A DNA stretch of 64,000 nt from an uncultured Hyphomicrobiales bacterium (lineage in GTDB: Bacteria > Pseudomonadota > Alphaproteobacteria > Rhizobiales > Beijerinckiaceae), in contig CAIUWR010000045.1 of assembly GCA_903902915.1 (NCBI GenBank), forward strand, positions 186,001 through 250,000. Direction: 5' to 3'. The translations under genes were made by a program, and so were the position numbers. The notes beneath the pieces are model-generated. The model searched no databases and was not told the DNA's origin. It saw only the letters and a program-made list of their open reading frames with translations. This document shows, in pieces, positions 21,789 to 31,599 of the stretch; position 1 is the stretch's first letter; every line of letters starts with the position of its first letter.

Positions 21789-23876
21789 TCACCCCCTCCG
21801 CCGCCGCCCTTCCCACAACCAGCCCGCGAGCACGCTGCCCAGCAGCGCGATCAGGCCCAGAAATCCGATCGCCAACGGCGCCACGCCCACGCCCGTCACC
21901 ACGCTGGCGCCGGTGCGCTTGATCCCGACATAATCGGGGCCGCCATAAAGCGGGCTGTCGCGCATGGCGACGAAGCGCGGCAGGGCGATGGCGTCGCCTT
22001 CCCCGGCGCTGATGCGCCGCACCGTGCCGCCCGTGGCTTGCGCCAGCGGGTTCAGCAGATCGGGGGTCGAGACCACGTCCTGAAATTCGCGGGGGTTCTC
22101 GGGGCCGACATTGACCAGCGTCGAGAGGTCGCCGTCGCTCAATTTGTAGAGGCCGAATTCCTCCACGCTCACTTGCGCGCGCGACAGGCCGGGCTCGGCG
22201 GCCGTCAGCGTCACCATCTGCGTCTTGCCGGTCGGCGAGGTGATGGTGACCGCAGGCGTCGCAGGTTTGAGGCTCTGGCGCTCGATGGAGAGTTCGTGGC
22301 CGCGCGCGCTGGCGCGCAGGGCCTCCTCCTCCAGCTCCGGCTCCTTCATCAACCAATGGGCGAGGCGGCGCATGAGGTCGAGATGCGGCCCGCCGCCCTG
22401 ATAGCCGCGCGCCCAGAGCCAGATCTGATCGGACAGCAGCAGGCCCACGCGGCCCTTTTCCTCGCGCGAAAGAAGCAGCAGCGGCTTGTCGTCGGCGCCT
22501 GAGAGCACCGACGCTCCGCGCAGCTTTTCAGCCGACACCTGCCGAAACCATTCGCCCCAGGCGGGCGGGTTCTGTTGCGAGCCGGGCAGCCCGCGCGTCA
22601 CGGGATGTTTCGCGCCGTCGTCGCTGATTTGCGGCAGGAAGGGGCGCTCCACAAGGGCGCCTGACGGCCGCGCGGGCGCGATCTTGCCCAACGGCGAATA
22701 ATAGAGCCCGTCGCGTCCGGCATAATCGGGGCCGGTCGCCATCAACAGCGCGCCGCCCTCGCGCACATAGCGCACGATATTCTCGAAATAGACCGGAGGC
22801 AGAACGGTCTGATTCGAATAGCGGTCGAAGATGATGAGGTCGAATTCCTTGATCTTGCGCCCGAACAGATCGGCGGTCGGGAATGCGATCAGCGAGAGTT
22901 CATTGATGGGCGTGCCATCCTGCTTTTCCGGCGGACGCAAGATGGTGAAATGCACCAATTCCACATTGGCGTCGGACTTCAGCAGATTGCGCCAGGTGCG
23001 CTCCCCGGCATGGGGCTCGCCCGACACCAGCAACACTTTCAATTTATCGCGCACGCCCTCGATGGTGACGACGGCTTTATTGTTCAGCGTGGTCAACTCG
23101 TCGGGCAGCGCCGCGATCTCCAGCTCCACCACATTCGGCCCGCCATGTTCGATCATGACCGGCGCGCGCACGATCTGGCCGGGCGCGGCGCGGATATTGG
23201 CGATGACGACGCCATCGCGCCGCAGAGCGATCGCCACGCGCTCGCCCTTGTCGGCGGTGTCGAGCACGCGCACCGCAATCGTCTGCTCCTTGCCGACGAT
23301 GCCGAAACGCGGCGCCTCGACAAGTTCGATGCGCCGGTCGCGCTCGCCCGCATGGCCGGTGACGAAAACATGCAGCGGCGCCTTGAAGCCCAAAGCGCCA
23401 GCCGACGCGGGGATGTCATGCACCACGCCGTCGGTGACGAGAATGGCGGCGCCGATGCGCTCGGGCGGCACATCGGCCAGCGCGGCGTTGAGCGAGGAAA
23501 ACAGCTTCGTGCCGTCATTGCCTGTATCTGTCGCGCCGCCGTCGATGAAGCGCGGCTCGATGTCGCCCAGGCCCTCGAGCGCCTTTTCAATCTGCACGCG
23601 CGCCGCATCGGTCTGCGCCTTGCGCTCGCCTATGGTCTGGCTCGCGCTGCGGTCGAGCACCACGGCGACCACATCTTTCAGGGGATTGCGATCCTCGCGC
23701 ACCAATGAGGGATCGGTCAGGGCGAAGAGAACGAGGCAAAGGCCCAGAGCCCGCAGCCAGGCGCCGCGCCGCCGCGCCCAAAGGCCAAGGCCCACCACGA
23801 GCAAGGCGCCGAAGGCCAGCGCGATCAGGAGCGGGATCGGGATCAGAGGGGCGATCTGGAGGTTGAAGGAGGTCAA
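21789..23876 (-). CDS. Membrane protein with VWA-like/glutamine-amidotransferase-like regions
   Basis: N-terminal TM pair, VVLDRSASQTIGERK, ILVTDGVVHD, VREGGALLMATGPDYAG. 4-nt overlap with the upstream gene. Confidence 0.75.
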   Translation of the reverse strand: MTSFNLQIAPLIPIPLLIALAFGALLVVGLGLWARRRGAWLRALGLCLVLFALTDPSLVREDRNPLKDVVAVVLDRSASQTIGERKAQTDAARVQIEKALEGLGDIEPRFIDGGATDTGNDGTKLFSSLNAALADVPPERIGAAILVTDGVVHDIPASAGALGFKAPLHVFVTGHAGERDRRIELVEAPRFGIVGKEQTIAVRVLDTADKGERVAIALRRDGVVIANIRAAPGQIVRAPVMIEHGGPNVVELEIAALPDELTTLNNKAVVTIEGVRDKLKVLLVSGEPHAGERTWRNLLKSDANVELVHFTILRPPEKQDGTPINELSLIAFPTADLFGRKIKEFDLIIFDRYSNQTVLPPVYFENIVRYVREGGALLMATGPDYAGRDGLYYSPLGKIAPARPSGALVERPFLPQISDDGAKHPVTRGLPGSQQNPPAWGEWFRQVSAEKLRGASVLSGADDKPLLLLSREEKGRVGLLLSDQIWLWARGYQGGGPHLDLMRRLAHWLMKEPELEEEALRASARGHELSIERQSLKPATPAVTITSPTGKTQMVTLTAAEPGLSRAQVSVEEFGLYKLSDGDLSTLVNVGPENPREFQDVVSTPDLLNPLAQATGGTVRRISAGEGDAIALPRFVAMRDSPLYGGPDYVGIKRTGASVVTGVGVAPLAIGFLGLIALLGSVLAGWLWEGRRRRG

Positions 23877-26674
23877 TGGGCCAGCCGCTCCAGAAGGTCA
23901 CGCACATGCACCTGATCGGCCTTGTAGTTGCCGGTGAGCGTGTAGATGACGATGTTGACGCCCGCGCGCAGGGCCATCTCCCTCTGCCGTTCCGTGCCCG
24001 GCGTCAGCGGAAACAGCGGCTCGCCATTGCGCGACACCGCCCAGGCGCTCGCCAGATCATTCGAGGTGATGAGGATGGGCGAGACGTCGTCGCCCGAGCG
24101 CACCGGCCGATTGGCGCGCTCTTCCGCATCGGGCGGCAAAGCCTCGATCCACATCTGACCGATGGTGGTGCGGCCCACGAAACTGTCGAGAAGATAGAAA
24201 GTCTTGGTCAACACATGGTCGCGCGGCACGGGCTCAAGCTCTGGCACGTCCACATTGGCGAGCAATTTGCGCAGCCATAATTGCTCGGGCGAAGACTCGC
24301 CGCCCGAGCGCGCGGTGAGCGCGTCGCGCGTGTCGAAAAGCACCGTGCCGCCCTGCTTCATATAGTTGGAAATGCGGGTCACAGCCTCGGCTGACGGCAA
24401 GGGCCGGTCGGCCACGATGGGCCAATAGATCAGCGGATAGAAGGCCAACTCATCGCGCGCAGGATCCACGCCCATGGGCTCGCCCGGGGACAGCGACGTG
24501 CGAGCGGCCAAGGCGCGCGAGAGCGCCGCCAGGCCGAGCTGACTCGCCTCGTCCACACGTGCGTCGCCGGTCGCCACATAAGCGAGCCGCGTCTGCAAGG
24601 CGGCCTCACGGTCGCGTGGGGTGACTGTGGTCTGCGCTTGCGCCGGTTGCGGCGCCAGTTGCGCAAAGCCGCCAAGCATCAGCACCAGCGCGCCCGCTGC
24701 GGCGGGCCTGCGCCAGCCACGCTTGAAAGCGCCCGCCAGCCAGAGCGAGACCAGCGCGTCGGCGATCAGCAGAGCCAGCGCCAAAGTCACCAGCGTGGGA
24801 CGCAGATCCAGCGGCTCGGTCGTCTGCAACGGGTCCACCTTGAGCTTTAGTCCCGTGAGATCGACCGCGTTGAGTTGCGCGTCGGGCGCCAGCGCGTTGA
24901 CCGCCGTCAACGCATCGGGCGGGCCGTAGAAACCGGGCGGGTGTTCCGCGCTGGCGCCGCCCGCATAATTCACCGGAATGGCCCGCGCGGAGAGCGGCGG
25001 CGCGCCCAGCACGCCAAACCCATCCAGCGTGCGGGTGGGAACGACGCTCTCCGCCTTTTGCGCGGCGGCGTTGGAGCCATCGCCAGCGCTCGCCCCCGCG
25101 CCGCCTTCGGAGGCGATGGCGACCGTGCGGCGCAGCAGATCGACGAAGAGGCCGGACAGCGGCAGATTGGACCAGGTCGTGTCAGCCGTCACATGCACCA
25201 GCACGATCATGCCCTTGCCGCGCCGGTCGGCCGTGATCAGCGGCGTGCCATCGGCCAGCGCCGCCCAGGTCTTGGCGGGCAGCCCCGCTTCGGGCTCCGC
25301 CAGAACTTGCCGCGTCACAGTGATTTCGTCGGATATGTTCAGCCCATGGAAGGGGCTCTCGCGTTCAAAGGGCGCGAGACGCTTGGGCGTATCCCATGAG
25401 AGCGAACCGCCCAGCACGCGCCCGCCGCGCCGCAGCCGCACGGGGGTCAGATCATCTGAAGAGGCCGCCAGCCTCGTGCCTGCGAAGCGCAGCAACACGC
25501 CGCCCTCTTCCACAAATTTGATGAGCCGATCCCGCGCGGGGCCGGTGATGACGCCCACATCCGCCAGCGCCAGAACGGATACGCTGTCGTCCAGCATGGC
25601 GAGGATGGGATCGCCCTTGCCAGCGCGCGGCTCGCGCACTTGCGCGAAGGGCGTCAGCGCGCGCACCAGATAGTAGGAGGGTGAGAGCAGCGGTTGGGAC
25701 GTGTCAGCGCTAGCGCCCGACACGACGCCAACGCGACGACGCTTCCAGCGTTCGTCGAGCAGCGTCACCGCCCCCGCCGAATGTTCGTCCACGATCTCGA
25801 CCCGCGCAATCTCGTTGCGCAACTCGATGGGCAGATCGAAGCGCGCCTTGGCCTCACGCGCCGCGCCAAGATCGAACGGCGCATCGCCAATCGCGACGCC
25901 CTTCATGTCGAACGCGCGCAACAGACCCTGCGGATGCCCATCGCTACGCGCGCGCAACACGCGCACCTCCAGCGCGCCAGCGCCATTGTCAGCCCCTGCG
26001 AGGGCCGATGCGGGCTTGTCCTGCGTCAGCACGCGCACGTCATGATCGCCCGCAGCCTGACGCAACCCTTGAGCGAAGGCGCGGCCGTCGCCATTCTCCA
26101 GACCATCGGAGAGCCAGACGATCTCGGCCTCTTGATTGACGCTCAGGAACAGTTGCAGCGCGGGGAGAGCCGCGAGGCGATCCGGAATGAAAGGCGCGGG
26201 CTTGAGGGCGCGCAGGCGTTCGATGGTCTTGCCCGCATCCGCCAGCAAAACGTCGCGTCCGCCTTCCGAGGCAAGCAGCAGGCCCATGGTGCGTCCATCG
26301 CGGCCCGCCGTCTGCGCCCGCTCGCTCGCCGCCTGAATGCGCTGCGGCCAGGTGGGCGCGGCTGGCCAACCGTCGTCGACGATCAGCAGCAGCGGCCCGC
26401 GTCCACCCTCGCCCGGCGGCAGGGGATTCCAGATGGGGCCCGCCATCGCCAGGATGACGAAAGCCGCGATGGCGAGGCGCAGCAGCAGCAGCCACCAGGG
26501 CGTGCGGGCGGGCGTCTCCTCGCGCGGCGGCAGATCGAGGATCAGCCGCAGGGGCGGAAAGGCGATCTGGCGCGGGCGCGGCGGCGTGATGCGCAGCAGC
26601 AGATAGAGCGCGGGCAACAGCGCCAGAGCGCCAAGCACGAGGGGAGCGGCGAAAGCGAGCGGGAGACCGAACAT
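23873..26674 (-). CDS. DUF4159 domain-containing protein with BatA-like N-terminus
   Basis: N-terminal MFGLPLAFAAPLVLGALALLPALYLLLRITPPRPRQIAFPPLRLI (BatA N); C-terminal LAFYPLIYWPIVADRPLPSAEAVTRISNYMKQGGTVLFDTRD (DUF4159). Confidence 0.85.
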   Translation of the reverse strand: MFGLPLAFAAPLVLGALALLPALYLLLRITPPRPRQIAFPPLRLILDLPPREETPARTPWWLLLLRLAIAAFVILAMAGPIWNPLPPGEGGRGPLLLIVDDGWPAAPTWPQRIQAASERAQTAGRDGRTMGLLLASEGGRDVLLADAGKTIERLRALKPAPFIPDRLAALPALQLFLSVNQEAEIVWLSDGLENGDGRAFAQGLRQAAGDHDVRVLTQDKPASALAGADNGAGALEVRVLRARSDGHPQGLLRAFDMKGVAIGDAPFDLGAAREAKARFDLPIELRNEIARVEIVDEHSAGAVTLLDERWKRRRVGVVSGASADTSQPLLSPSYYLVRALTPFAQVREPRAGKGDPILAMLDDSVSVLALADVGVITGPARDRLIKFVEEGGVLLRFAGTRLAASSDDLTPVRLRRGGRVLGGSLSWDTPKRLAPFERESPFHGLNISDEITVTRQVLAEPEAGLPAKTWAALADGTPLITADRRGKGMIVLVHVTADTTWSNLPLSGLFVDLLRRTVAIASEGGAGASAGDGSNAAAQKAESVVPTRTLDGFGVLGAPPLSARAIPVNYAGGASAEHPPGFYGPPDALTAVNALAPDAQLNAVDLTGLKLKVDPLQTTEPLDLRPTLVTLALALLIADALVSLWLAGAFKRGWRRPAAAGALVLMLGGFAQLAPQPAQAQTTVTPRDREAALQTRLAYVATGDARVDEASQLGLAALSRALAARTSLSPGEPMGVDPARDELAFYPLIYWPIVADRPLPSAEAVTRISNYMKQGGTVLFDTRDALTARSGGESSPEQLWLRKLLANVDVPELEPVPRDHVLTKTFYLLDSFVGRTTIGQMWIEALPPDAEERANRPVRSGDDVSPILITSNDLASAWAVSRNGEPLFPLTPGTERQREMALRAGVNIVIYTLTGNYKADQVHVRDLLERLAH

Positions 26675-27597
26675 CAGGCGGCCCCCTGTCCGGCTTCGAG
26701 CCGCATCCGCAGGGCCAGCAGCGCCTGCGCGGCGGGCTTGTCGGTGCGATGCAGCGTGAAGCTCCAGCCACGCGACAGGCAGATTTCGCGCACGGCGTCC
26801 CGATGGGCGGCGAGACGCGCGATATAATCGGCGCGAAAGCTCTGCGCTTCGCCCACGCGCAGGGTGGCGCTGGAATCCACGTCGAGAAATTCGGTGTGGC
26901 CGGTGAAGGGGAACGTCTCTTCCACCGGATCGGCGATCATCACCACATGACCCCGCGCGCCGCGCGAGGCCATGCCATGGATCGCGGCGCGGATGTCGTT
27001 AAGCGCAGACAGAAAATCGCCGATCAGCACCGCTTGGGTGCGCGGGGGCAGCGCATCGGCGGGGGGCAGTTCGGCGGGGTTTGCTCCAGTGGTGCGCTCG
27101 TCCTCGATCAGCACCTGCGCGAAACGCTCCACGATGCCGCGCGTCGCCAGCGCCCGCGTCAGGCCCGGCAGGCCCACCCGCTCGCCGCCGCGCACCAGAA
27201 GGTCGGCCAGAGCCAGGCCCAGCACCAGCGCGCGGTCGAGTTTGGGCTGCATGGCGAGGGTCGAGGCATAGGCCATGGACGCCGAGCGATCCATCCAGAT
27301 CCAGACCGTATGGGCGGCCTCCCACTCGCGCTCGCGCACATAGATCCGGTCATCGCGGGCGGAGCGGCGCCAGTCGATTCGGGTGGTCGATTCGCCCCAG
27401 ACGAAGGGGCGGAACTGCCAGAAGGTCTCGCCCACGCCAGCGCGCTTGCGACCATGCACGCCATGCATCACGGTCGCCGCCACGTCCTTGGCCGCGACGA
27501 GCAAGGCGGGCAGGCGCCGCGCCAGATCCAGCGCGCCGCGCTGGTGGCGGGCGTCCGCCGCTCGTTCGCTGGGGTCAAGCAGGCGGGCGTCCACCAT
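26674..27597 (-). CDS. DUF58 domain-containing protein
   Basis: GVGETFWQFRPFVWGESTTRIDWRRSARDDRIYVREREWEAAHTVWIWMDRSASM. Confidence 0.92.
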   Translation of the reverse strand: MVDARLLDPSERAADARHQRGALDLARRLPALLVAAKDVAATVMHGVHGRKRAGVGETFWQFRPFVWGESTTRIDWRRSARDDRIYVREREWEAAHTVWIWMDRSASMAYASTLAMQPKLDRALVLGLALADLLVRGGERVGLPGLTRALATRGIVERFAQVLIEDERTTGANPAELPPADALPPRTQAVLIGDFLSALNDIRAAIHGMASRGARGHVVMIADPVEETFPFTGHTEFLDVDSSATLRVGEAQSFRADYIARLAAHRDAVREICLSRGWSFTLHRTDKPAAQALLALRMRLEAGQGAA

Positions 27598-27601
27598 CGG
27601 C

Positions 27602-28612
27602 TCAGCCAAGCCGCGCGGCGAGGCGCGCGATGACGCCGGAGATGGTCTCCCCCTCCGCACGCGCCGCGAAGGTCAGGGCCATGCGGTGCTTCAGGATCGG
27701 CTCGGCCAGCGCGCGCACATCGTCGATGGAGGGGGCGAGACGTCCGTCCACCAGCGCCCTCGCGCGGGTGGCGAGCATCAGCGACTGCGCCGCGCGTGGC
27801 CCCGGACCCCAGGAAATATGCTTGGTGACGGCGGGCTCGCCCTCGCCGGGACGGGCGGAGCGCACGAGATCGAGGATGGCGTCCACCACGCTGTCGCCCA
27901 CCGGCAGGCGGCGCACGAGGCGCTGGATGGTCATCAGCTCTTCGGCGGTCATGGCGGAGCGGGCGCGGGCGTCATTCTCGCCTGTCGTTTCGATGAGGAT
28001 GCGCCGCTCCGCCGCGCGGTCGGGATAGGTCACGTCGATCTGCATCAGGAAGCGGTCGAGCTGGGCTTCGGGAAGCGGATAGGTGCCTTCCTGCTCCAGC
28101 GGATTTTGCGTCGCCAGCACATGGAAGGGGCGCGGCAGGTCATGGCGCTCGCCAGCCACCGTCACATGATATTCCTGCATGGACTGCAAAAGCGCCGACT
28201 GGGTGCGCGGGCTGGCGCGGTTGATCTCGTCCGCCATCAGCAATTGCGCGAAGATCGGGCCGCGCACGAAGCGGAAGGCGCGACGGCCGCCCTCGCCCTC
28301 CTCCATGATTTCCGAGCCCAGAATATCGGCGGGCATGAGGTCGGGCGTGAACTGCACGCGCCGGGCGTCAAGACCCAGCACGATCCCCAGCGTATCCACC
28401 AGCTTGGTCTTGGCGAGGCCGGGCACGCCCACCAGCAGACCGTGGCCGCCCGCCATCAATGTGACCAGCACCTCTTCGACGACCTTCTCCTGCCCGAAGA
28501 TGACCGCGCCAATGGCCTCGCGCGCCGCATGGACACGCTCCAGCGCGCGCTCGGCGGTCTGGGCGATGGCGCTTTCCAGCGATGCGGCTGATATGTCCAG
28601 GGTCGCGCTCAT
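27602..28612 (-). CDS. MoxR family AAA+ ATPase
   Basis: VIFGQEKVVEEVLVTLMAGGHGLLVGVPGLAKTKLV...MADEINRASPRTQSALLQSMQE...ATQNPLEQEGTYPLPEAQLDRFL. Confidence 0.96.
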   Translation of the reverse strand: MSATLDISAASLESAIAQTAERALERVHAAREAIGAVIFGQEKVVEEVLVTLMAGGHGLLVGVPGLAKTKLVDTLGIVLGLDARRVQFTPDLMPADILGSEIMEEGEGGRRAFRFVRGPIFAQLLMADEINRASPRTQSALLQSMQEYHVTVAGERHDLPRPFHVLATQNPLEQEGTYPLPEAQLDRFLMQIDVTYPDRAAERRILIETTGENDARARSAMTAEELMTIQRLVRRLPVGDSVVDAILDLVRSARPGEGEPAVTKHISWGPGPRAAQSLMLATRARALVDGRLAPSIDDVRALAEPILKHRMALTFAARAEGETISGVIARLAARLG

Positions 28613-28764
28613 CACATCTCCTCGCGGGCGTTCCAAAATCTCGGGCCACTGTAGGCGCAGACCATGAACAGGACTAGTTTAGGCCGCGCAGGACGCTTGT
28701 CGATCCATGCGCGGATCAAAACAGGATAGACCTTTCCATTACGCAATCCCATTGGCGCCAGAAT

Positions 28765-29370
28765 ATGACCGATGACACAGTCCCGTCTCCTTCGATCAGC
28801 CCCGGCCTTGACGGTCTGGCGAAGGCCGCCGCGCGCGTCAAAACAGCGGGGTTTCCGCCCGTTCATCAATGGAATCCGCCCCATTGCGGCGATATCGGCC
28901 TGAAGATCGGGCGGGACGGGACATGGTTCCATCAAGGCTCGCCCATCGGGCGACCCGCCATGGTGCGGCTGTTTTCCTCCATCCTGCGCAAGGATCCGCA
29001 GGGCCATGTGCTCGTGACGCCGGTGGAAAAAGTTTCCGTGGAGGTCGAAGACGCGCCTTTTGTCGCAGTGGAGATGCAGGTGGAGGGCGAAGGCGAGGCG
29101 CGGGCGCTGCGGCTGCGCACCCATGTGGACGATTGGGTGCATGTGGACGCCGCCCATCCGCTGCGCTTCGAGCCTGGCCCCTCCGGCGGGCTGAAGCCTT
29201 ATGTGCTGGTGCGCGATGCGCTGTGGGCGCTGGTGGCCCGGCCTGTCTTTTATGAACTGGCGGCGTTGGGCGAGGTGCGACAGGTCGAGGGGCGGGAGCT
29301 ATTCGGCGTGGCCTCCGGCGGCGCCTTCTTCCCCATGTGCCCGGCGGACGCGCTGGAGGGCCTCGCCTGA
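28765..29370 (+). CDS. DUF1285 domain-containing protein
   Basis: PPVHQWNPPHCGDIGLKIGRDGTWFHQGSPIGRPAMVRLFSSILRKD. Confidence 0.88.
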   Translation: MTDDTVPSPSISPGLDGLAKAAARVKTAGFPPVHQWNPPHCGDIGLKIGRDGTWFHQGSPIGRPAMVRLFSSILRKDPQGHVLVTPVEKVSVEVEDAPFVAVEMQVEGEGEARALRLRTHVDDWVHVDAAHPLRFEPGPSGGLKPYVLVRDALWALVARPVFYELAALGEVRQVEGRELFGVASGGAFFPMCPADALEGLA

Positions 29371-30020
29371 TGTCGCCTTCCCCGCCCTTCTCAGCCGAAG
29401 ACGTGCGCGAGCGCGCCCTGAAGAGCCTGCGCCTCGACATTGCGCCAGACGCCCTGCTGGCCCCGGTGAGCGCAGGCGACCATGTGCTGTCGCCAGAGGC
29501 CTTCCCCCCCGATGTGGGCAAGCCGGGCCGTCCCGCCGCCGTGCTGGTGCCCATTGTGGCGCGGGCGGAAGGCGCCACCGTCCTGCTCACCAAACGCGCC
29601 GCGCGGCTGCGCCAGCATTCGGGCCAGATCGCCTTTCCCGGCGGCAAGATCGACCCGCAGGACGAAAGCCCCATCGCAGCGGCGCTGCGCGAGGCGTGGG
29701 AGGAGATCGGCCTGCACGCCAGCCATGTGGATCCGCTGGGCTATCTCGACATTTACGCCACGGGGACGGGCTTCCGCATCTTCCCGCTGGTCGCCATCGT
29801 GCAGCCGCCCTTCGAGCTGACGCTCAACCCCGACGAGGTCGACGATGTCTTCGAAGTGCCCGTGCGCTTCCTGATGGATCCCGCCAACCACCAGCTTCAC
29901 ACCCGCGAGGCCGCAGGGGTCGCGCGCCATTTCCACGCCATGCCCTGGGAAGGGCGCTTCATCTGGGGCGCCACCGCAGGCATGTTGAAGAACCTTCACG
30001 CGAGGCTCTATTGCGATTGA
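29370..30020 (+). CDS. CoA pyrophosphatase (NUDIX)
   Basis: LTKRAARLRQHSGQIAFPGGKIDPQDESPIAAALREAWEEIGL, UPF0035 plus Nudix box. Confidence 0.92.
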   Translation: MSPSPPFSAEDVRERALKSLRLDIAPDALLAPVSAGDHVLSPEAFPPDVGKPGRPAAVLVPIVARAEGATVLLTKRAARLRQHSGQIAFPGGKIDPQDESPIAAALREAWEEIGLHASHVDPLGYLDIYATGTGFRIFPLVAIVQPPFELTLNPDEVDDVFEVPVRFLMDPANHQLHTREAAGVARHFHAMPWEGRFIWGATAGMLKNLHARLYCD

Positions 30021-31267
30021 ACCCCGCCCGGATCGAAGCCCTCTCCTTCCTCGACGAGCCGAAGGTGCGCCGTATCTTCGAGGTGTTCGATTGCGCGGGC
30101 GAGGAGACGCGCGCGGTCGGCGGCGCCTTGCGCAACGCTTTGCTGGGCGCGCCCGTCAGCGACGTCGATTTCGCCACCACCGCCCCGCCACAGGTGACGA
30201 TGGACCGCGCGAGGGCCGCAAAGCTGCGCGCCATTCCCACAGGCTTCGAACATGGCACGGTGACGGTGATCGTGGAGGGCCAGCCTTTCGAGATCACGAC
30301 CCTTCGCGAAGATGTGGAGACCGACGGCCGCCGCGCCAAAGTGCTGTTTGGCCGCAATTTCGAACAGGACGCGCTACGCCGCGACTTCACCATCAACGCG
30401 CTGTCCTGCGACCGCGAGGGGCGCATCTTCGATTACGCCGGTGGGCTTGCGGATATGGACGCCCGGCGGGTGCGCTTCATCGGCGACGCTCGGCAAAGGG
30501 TGCGCGAAGATTTTCTGCGCATCCTGCGTTTCTTCCGTTTTCATGCGGCCTATGGCGAAGGGCCGCTGGATGAAGAGGCCTTTCACGCGGCGGTGAATGA
30601 GCGTGAAGGCATGCACAATCTGTCGCGCGAGCGCATCCGTGCGGAGCTGCTCAAGCTGCTCGCCGCCCGCCGCTGCGCGCCCACCATCGCCATCATGTGC
30701 GGCGCGGGCCTGTTGCTGCCGGTGCTGGCGGGCGTCGCCGTTCCCGCAAGGCTGGCGCGGGTGATCGGCATCGAGACCACGCGCGGGGCGAGCGCCGATC
30801 CCGTGCTGCGGCTGATCGCGCTCTGCGTGCTGGTGCGCGAAGACGCCGAGCGGCTGCGCGCGGAGCTGCGCCTCTCCAACGCCGAGGCCCAGCGCGCCCT
30901 TGGCGCCGCACGGGCGCTGGAGACATTGCACGGCCGCACGGCCCCGCCAGACGCGAAGGCCCTGCGCGCCTTTCTCCATATGCATGGCCGGGAGGCGGCG
31001 CGCGACGCCCTTCTGCTGGCGCAGGCGGAGGCGGGCGTCAGCGCGGACGACCCCCGCTGGGCGGGCGCCGACGCGCTTCTGGCGCAAACGCCAAAGCCGC
31101 GCCCGCCCTTCAGCGGCGCGGACCTGCTGGCGCGGGGCCTCTCGCCGGGGCGCGACATGGGCGAGGCGCTGAAAGCGATCGAGGCGCTATGGGTCCGCGC
31201 CGACTTCCCGACCGATCCGGCGGCGCTCGCGCAGCTGCTCGACGAAGCGCTGACGCGGCGGCCCTGA
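30017..31267 (+). CDS. cca: CCA tRNA nucleotidyltransferase / poly(A) polymerase family
   Basis: AVGGALRNALLGAPVSDVDFATTAPP...DALRRDFTINALSCDREGRIFDYAGGLADM. TTG start overlapping the NUDIX stop; the listed ORF extends artefactually upstream. Confidence 0.92.
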   Translation: MNPARIEALSFLDEPKVRRIFEVFDCAGEETRAVGGALRNALLGAPVSDVDFATTAPPQVTMDRARAAKLRAIPTGFEHGTVTVIVEGQPFEITTLREDVETDGRRAKVLFGRNFEQDALRRDFTINALSCDREGRIFDYAGGLADMDARRVRFIGDARQRVREDFLRILRFFRFHAAYGEGPLDEEAFHAAVNEREGMHNLSRERIRAELLKLLAARRCAPTIAIMCGAGLLLPVLAGVAVPARLARVIGIETTRGASADPVLRLIALCVLVREDAERLRAELRLSNAEAQRALGAARALETLHGRTAPPDAKALRAFLHMHGREAARDALLLAQAEAGVSADDPRWAGADALLAQTPKPRPPFSGADLLARGLSPGRDMGEALKAIEALWVRADFPTDPAALAQLLDEALTRRP

Positions 31268-31338
31268 GCTTTTTTCACAAATGGACTCCTCGCGGAGGCA
31301 AAGGCGCCCTAAAGTCATCGCTGTGTCTGGAGCAGCGT

Positions 31339-31599
31339 ATGAGTTTCGAGCGCAAGAGTCCCCGCGATGTCGCCCGCTCCCTTGCGGAGCGCAGCCGCAA
31401 CCATGCGCGCGCCAAGATGCAGGCGGGAACGTGGCGTCGCGAAACCTTCACCCTGCCCCGCCCCGACGCCCGCGCCAAAGCGCGTGAATGGTTCGAGCTT
31501 TATCCCAAGGCGGCCTATATGACGGAAATCGAATCCTGGCGCGAACTCTCCGGCGACCAGATCGAATTCACCATGCGGCGTCTGTCCACCGCTGATTAA
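31339..31599 (+). CDS. Small conserved-looking hypothetical protein
   Basis: 86 aa MSFERKSPRDVARSLAERSRNHARAKMQAGTWRRETFTLPRPDARAKAREWFELYPKAAYMTEIESWRELSGDQIEFTMRRLSTAD. Confidence 0.65.
   Translation: MSFERKSPRDVARSLAERSRNHARAKMQAGTWRRETFTLPRPDARAKAREWFELYPKAAYMTEIESWRELSGDQIEFTMRRLSTAD

Noticed and set aside
29201-30016. N-terminal extension of the cca ORF
   Set aside because: Overlaps DUF1285 and CoA-pyrophosphatase genes in another frame; the cca homology begins at about 30017.
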